This document shows, one piece after another, positions 31,287-31,505 of a stretch of 31,505 nucleotides of DNA; position 1 is the first letter of the stretch; every line of letters starts with the position of its first letter. A program made the translations under genes and the position numbers. Origin of the DNA: Candidatus Thorarchaeota archaeon. GTDB lineage: Archaea > Asgardarchaeota > Thorarchaeia > Thorarchaeales > Thorarchaeaceae. The notes below the pieces were generated by a model. That model worked only from the letters and a program-made list of their open reading frames with translations. It did not search any database and was not told where the DNA came from. Where the stretch lies: NCBI GenBank assembly GCA_016840385.1, contig JAEOSL010000031.1, positions 1 through 31,505 on the forward strand, in the 5' to 3' direction.

Positions 31287-31505
31287 ATGTTATCGAAGAA
31301 TATTTCGCTCATTGTTTCGACTTTTTTGTTTCTGACTCCGATATTACAAATTAGTTACACACAAATTGCAGGCCCAAATATAGTTCCGCAGTTACATGGA
31401 CGTCAAATGTCCTTTTACATCGATCATGATCCCATTTTAATAACCAGTAATGCAGATTTTGCCACTCAAGGATGGCCGGGAGATGGAACGTGGAGCAAGC
31501 CCTAT
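31287..31505 (+). CDS. Secreted protein, N-terminal part (beta-helix-type start)
   Basis: The gene runs off the right edge; 73 codons are visible. A basic start (MLSKN) and a hydrophobic run (ISLIVSTFLFLTPILQISY) make a typical signal peptide. The mature part contains DPILITSNADFATQGWPGDG followed by TWSKPY. I associate this D-x-I-L-I-x-x-N-A-D-F, then G-x-G-T-x3-P-Y pattern with the start of NosD-like parallel beta-helix surface proteins in Asgard and other archaea, from memory. ATG at 31287 has GAGGGG upstream. The rest of the protein is not in view, so the domain content is inferred. Confidence 0.75.
   Translation, partial: MLSKNISLIVSTFLFLTPILQISYTQIAGPNIVPQLHGRQMSFYIDHDPILITSNADFATQGWPGDGTWSKPY

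Overview
The window reads as archaeal chromosome, moderately AT-rich and gene-dense, with no insertion sequence, integrase, phage gene or CRISPR array that I can see. The archaeal assignment rests on the nurA-herA-mre11-rad50 DNA end-processing operon, an archaeosine synthase pair (ArcS plus its radical SAM partner), a short archaeal-type triosephosphate isomerase, TATA-type promoters (some close enough to the start codon for leaderless transcripts), and tRNA genes with encoded CCA. An IFT52-like GIFT-domain protein, a stand-alone parvulin and the start of a secreted beta-helix-type protein suggest an Asgard lineage, perhaps Thorarchaeia-like; that is an inference from recall, not a proven placement. 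LAYOUT: 1-262 is the start of a HIT-family gene (-). 373-1545 (+) is the GIFT/coiled-coil protein. 1535-5350 (-) holds two tandem paralogous GT-C-type membrane proteins. 5411-11888 (-) is the nurA-herA-mre11-rad50 operon. The 210-bp divergent gap before 12122 holds two promoters and three clean inverted repeats. 12122-14678 (+) holds a metallo-beta-lactamase-fold protein without its histidines, then a 595-residue beta-sandwich (DUF11-like) protein with no signal peptide. 14746-20844 (-) reads, in transcription order, as an MrfA-like DEAD/H helicase, ArcS, its radical SAM partner and a small unknown protein. 20966-22858 (+) holds a small membrane protein, two thioredoxins and a gamma-carbonic-anhydrase-like protein. 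22859-24863 (-) holds an M24 pita-bread protein, then two tRNA-Arg genes enclosing two small paralogous unknown genes. 24982-26335 (+) holds a Lys/Glu-rich protein and a NIF3-like protein. 26351-30094 (-) holds a DUF89 phosphatase, TPI, an SCP2-like protein, a ribbon-helix-helix regulator and a medium-chain dehydrogenase. 30238-30528 (+) is parvulin, 30563-30979 (-) a small membrane protein, and 31287 to the end (+) a secreted protein cut by the window edge. HOW IT WORKS TOGETHER: two operons are well understood by family, namely DNA double-strand-end resection (NurA, HerA, Mre11, Rad50) and tRNA archaeosine formation (ArcS and its radical SAM partner). The rest is mostly housekeeping and small unknown genes. 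The most unusual features are the IFT52-like protein, the repeated occurrence of metalloenzyme folds that lack most of their metal ligands (MBL fold, M24, NIF3, partly gamma-CA), and the tRNA-Arg / small-paralog pair / tRNA-Arg block.
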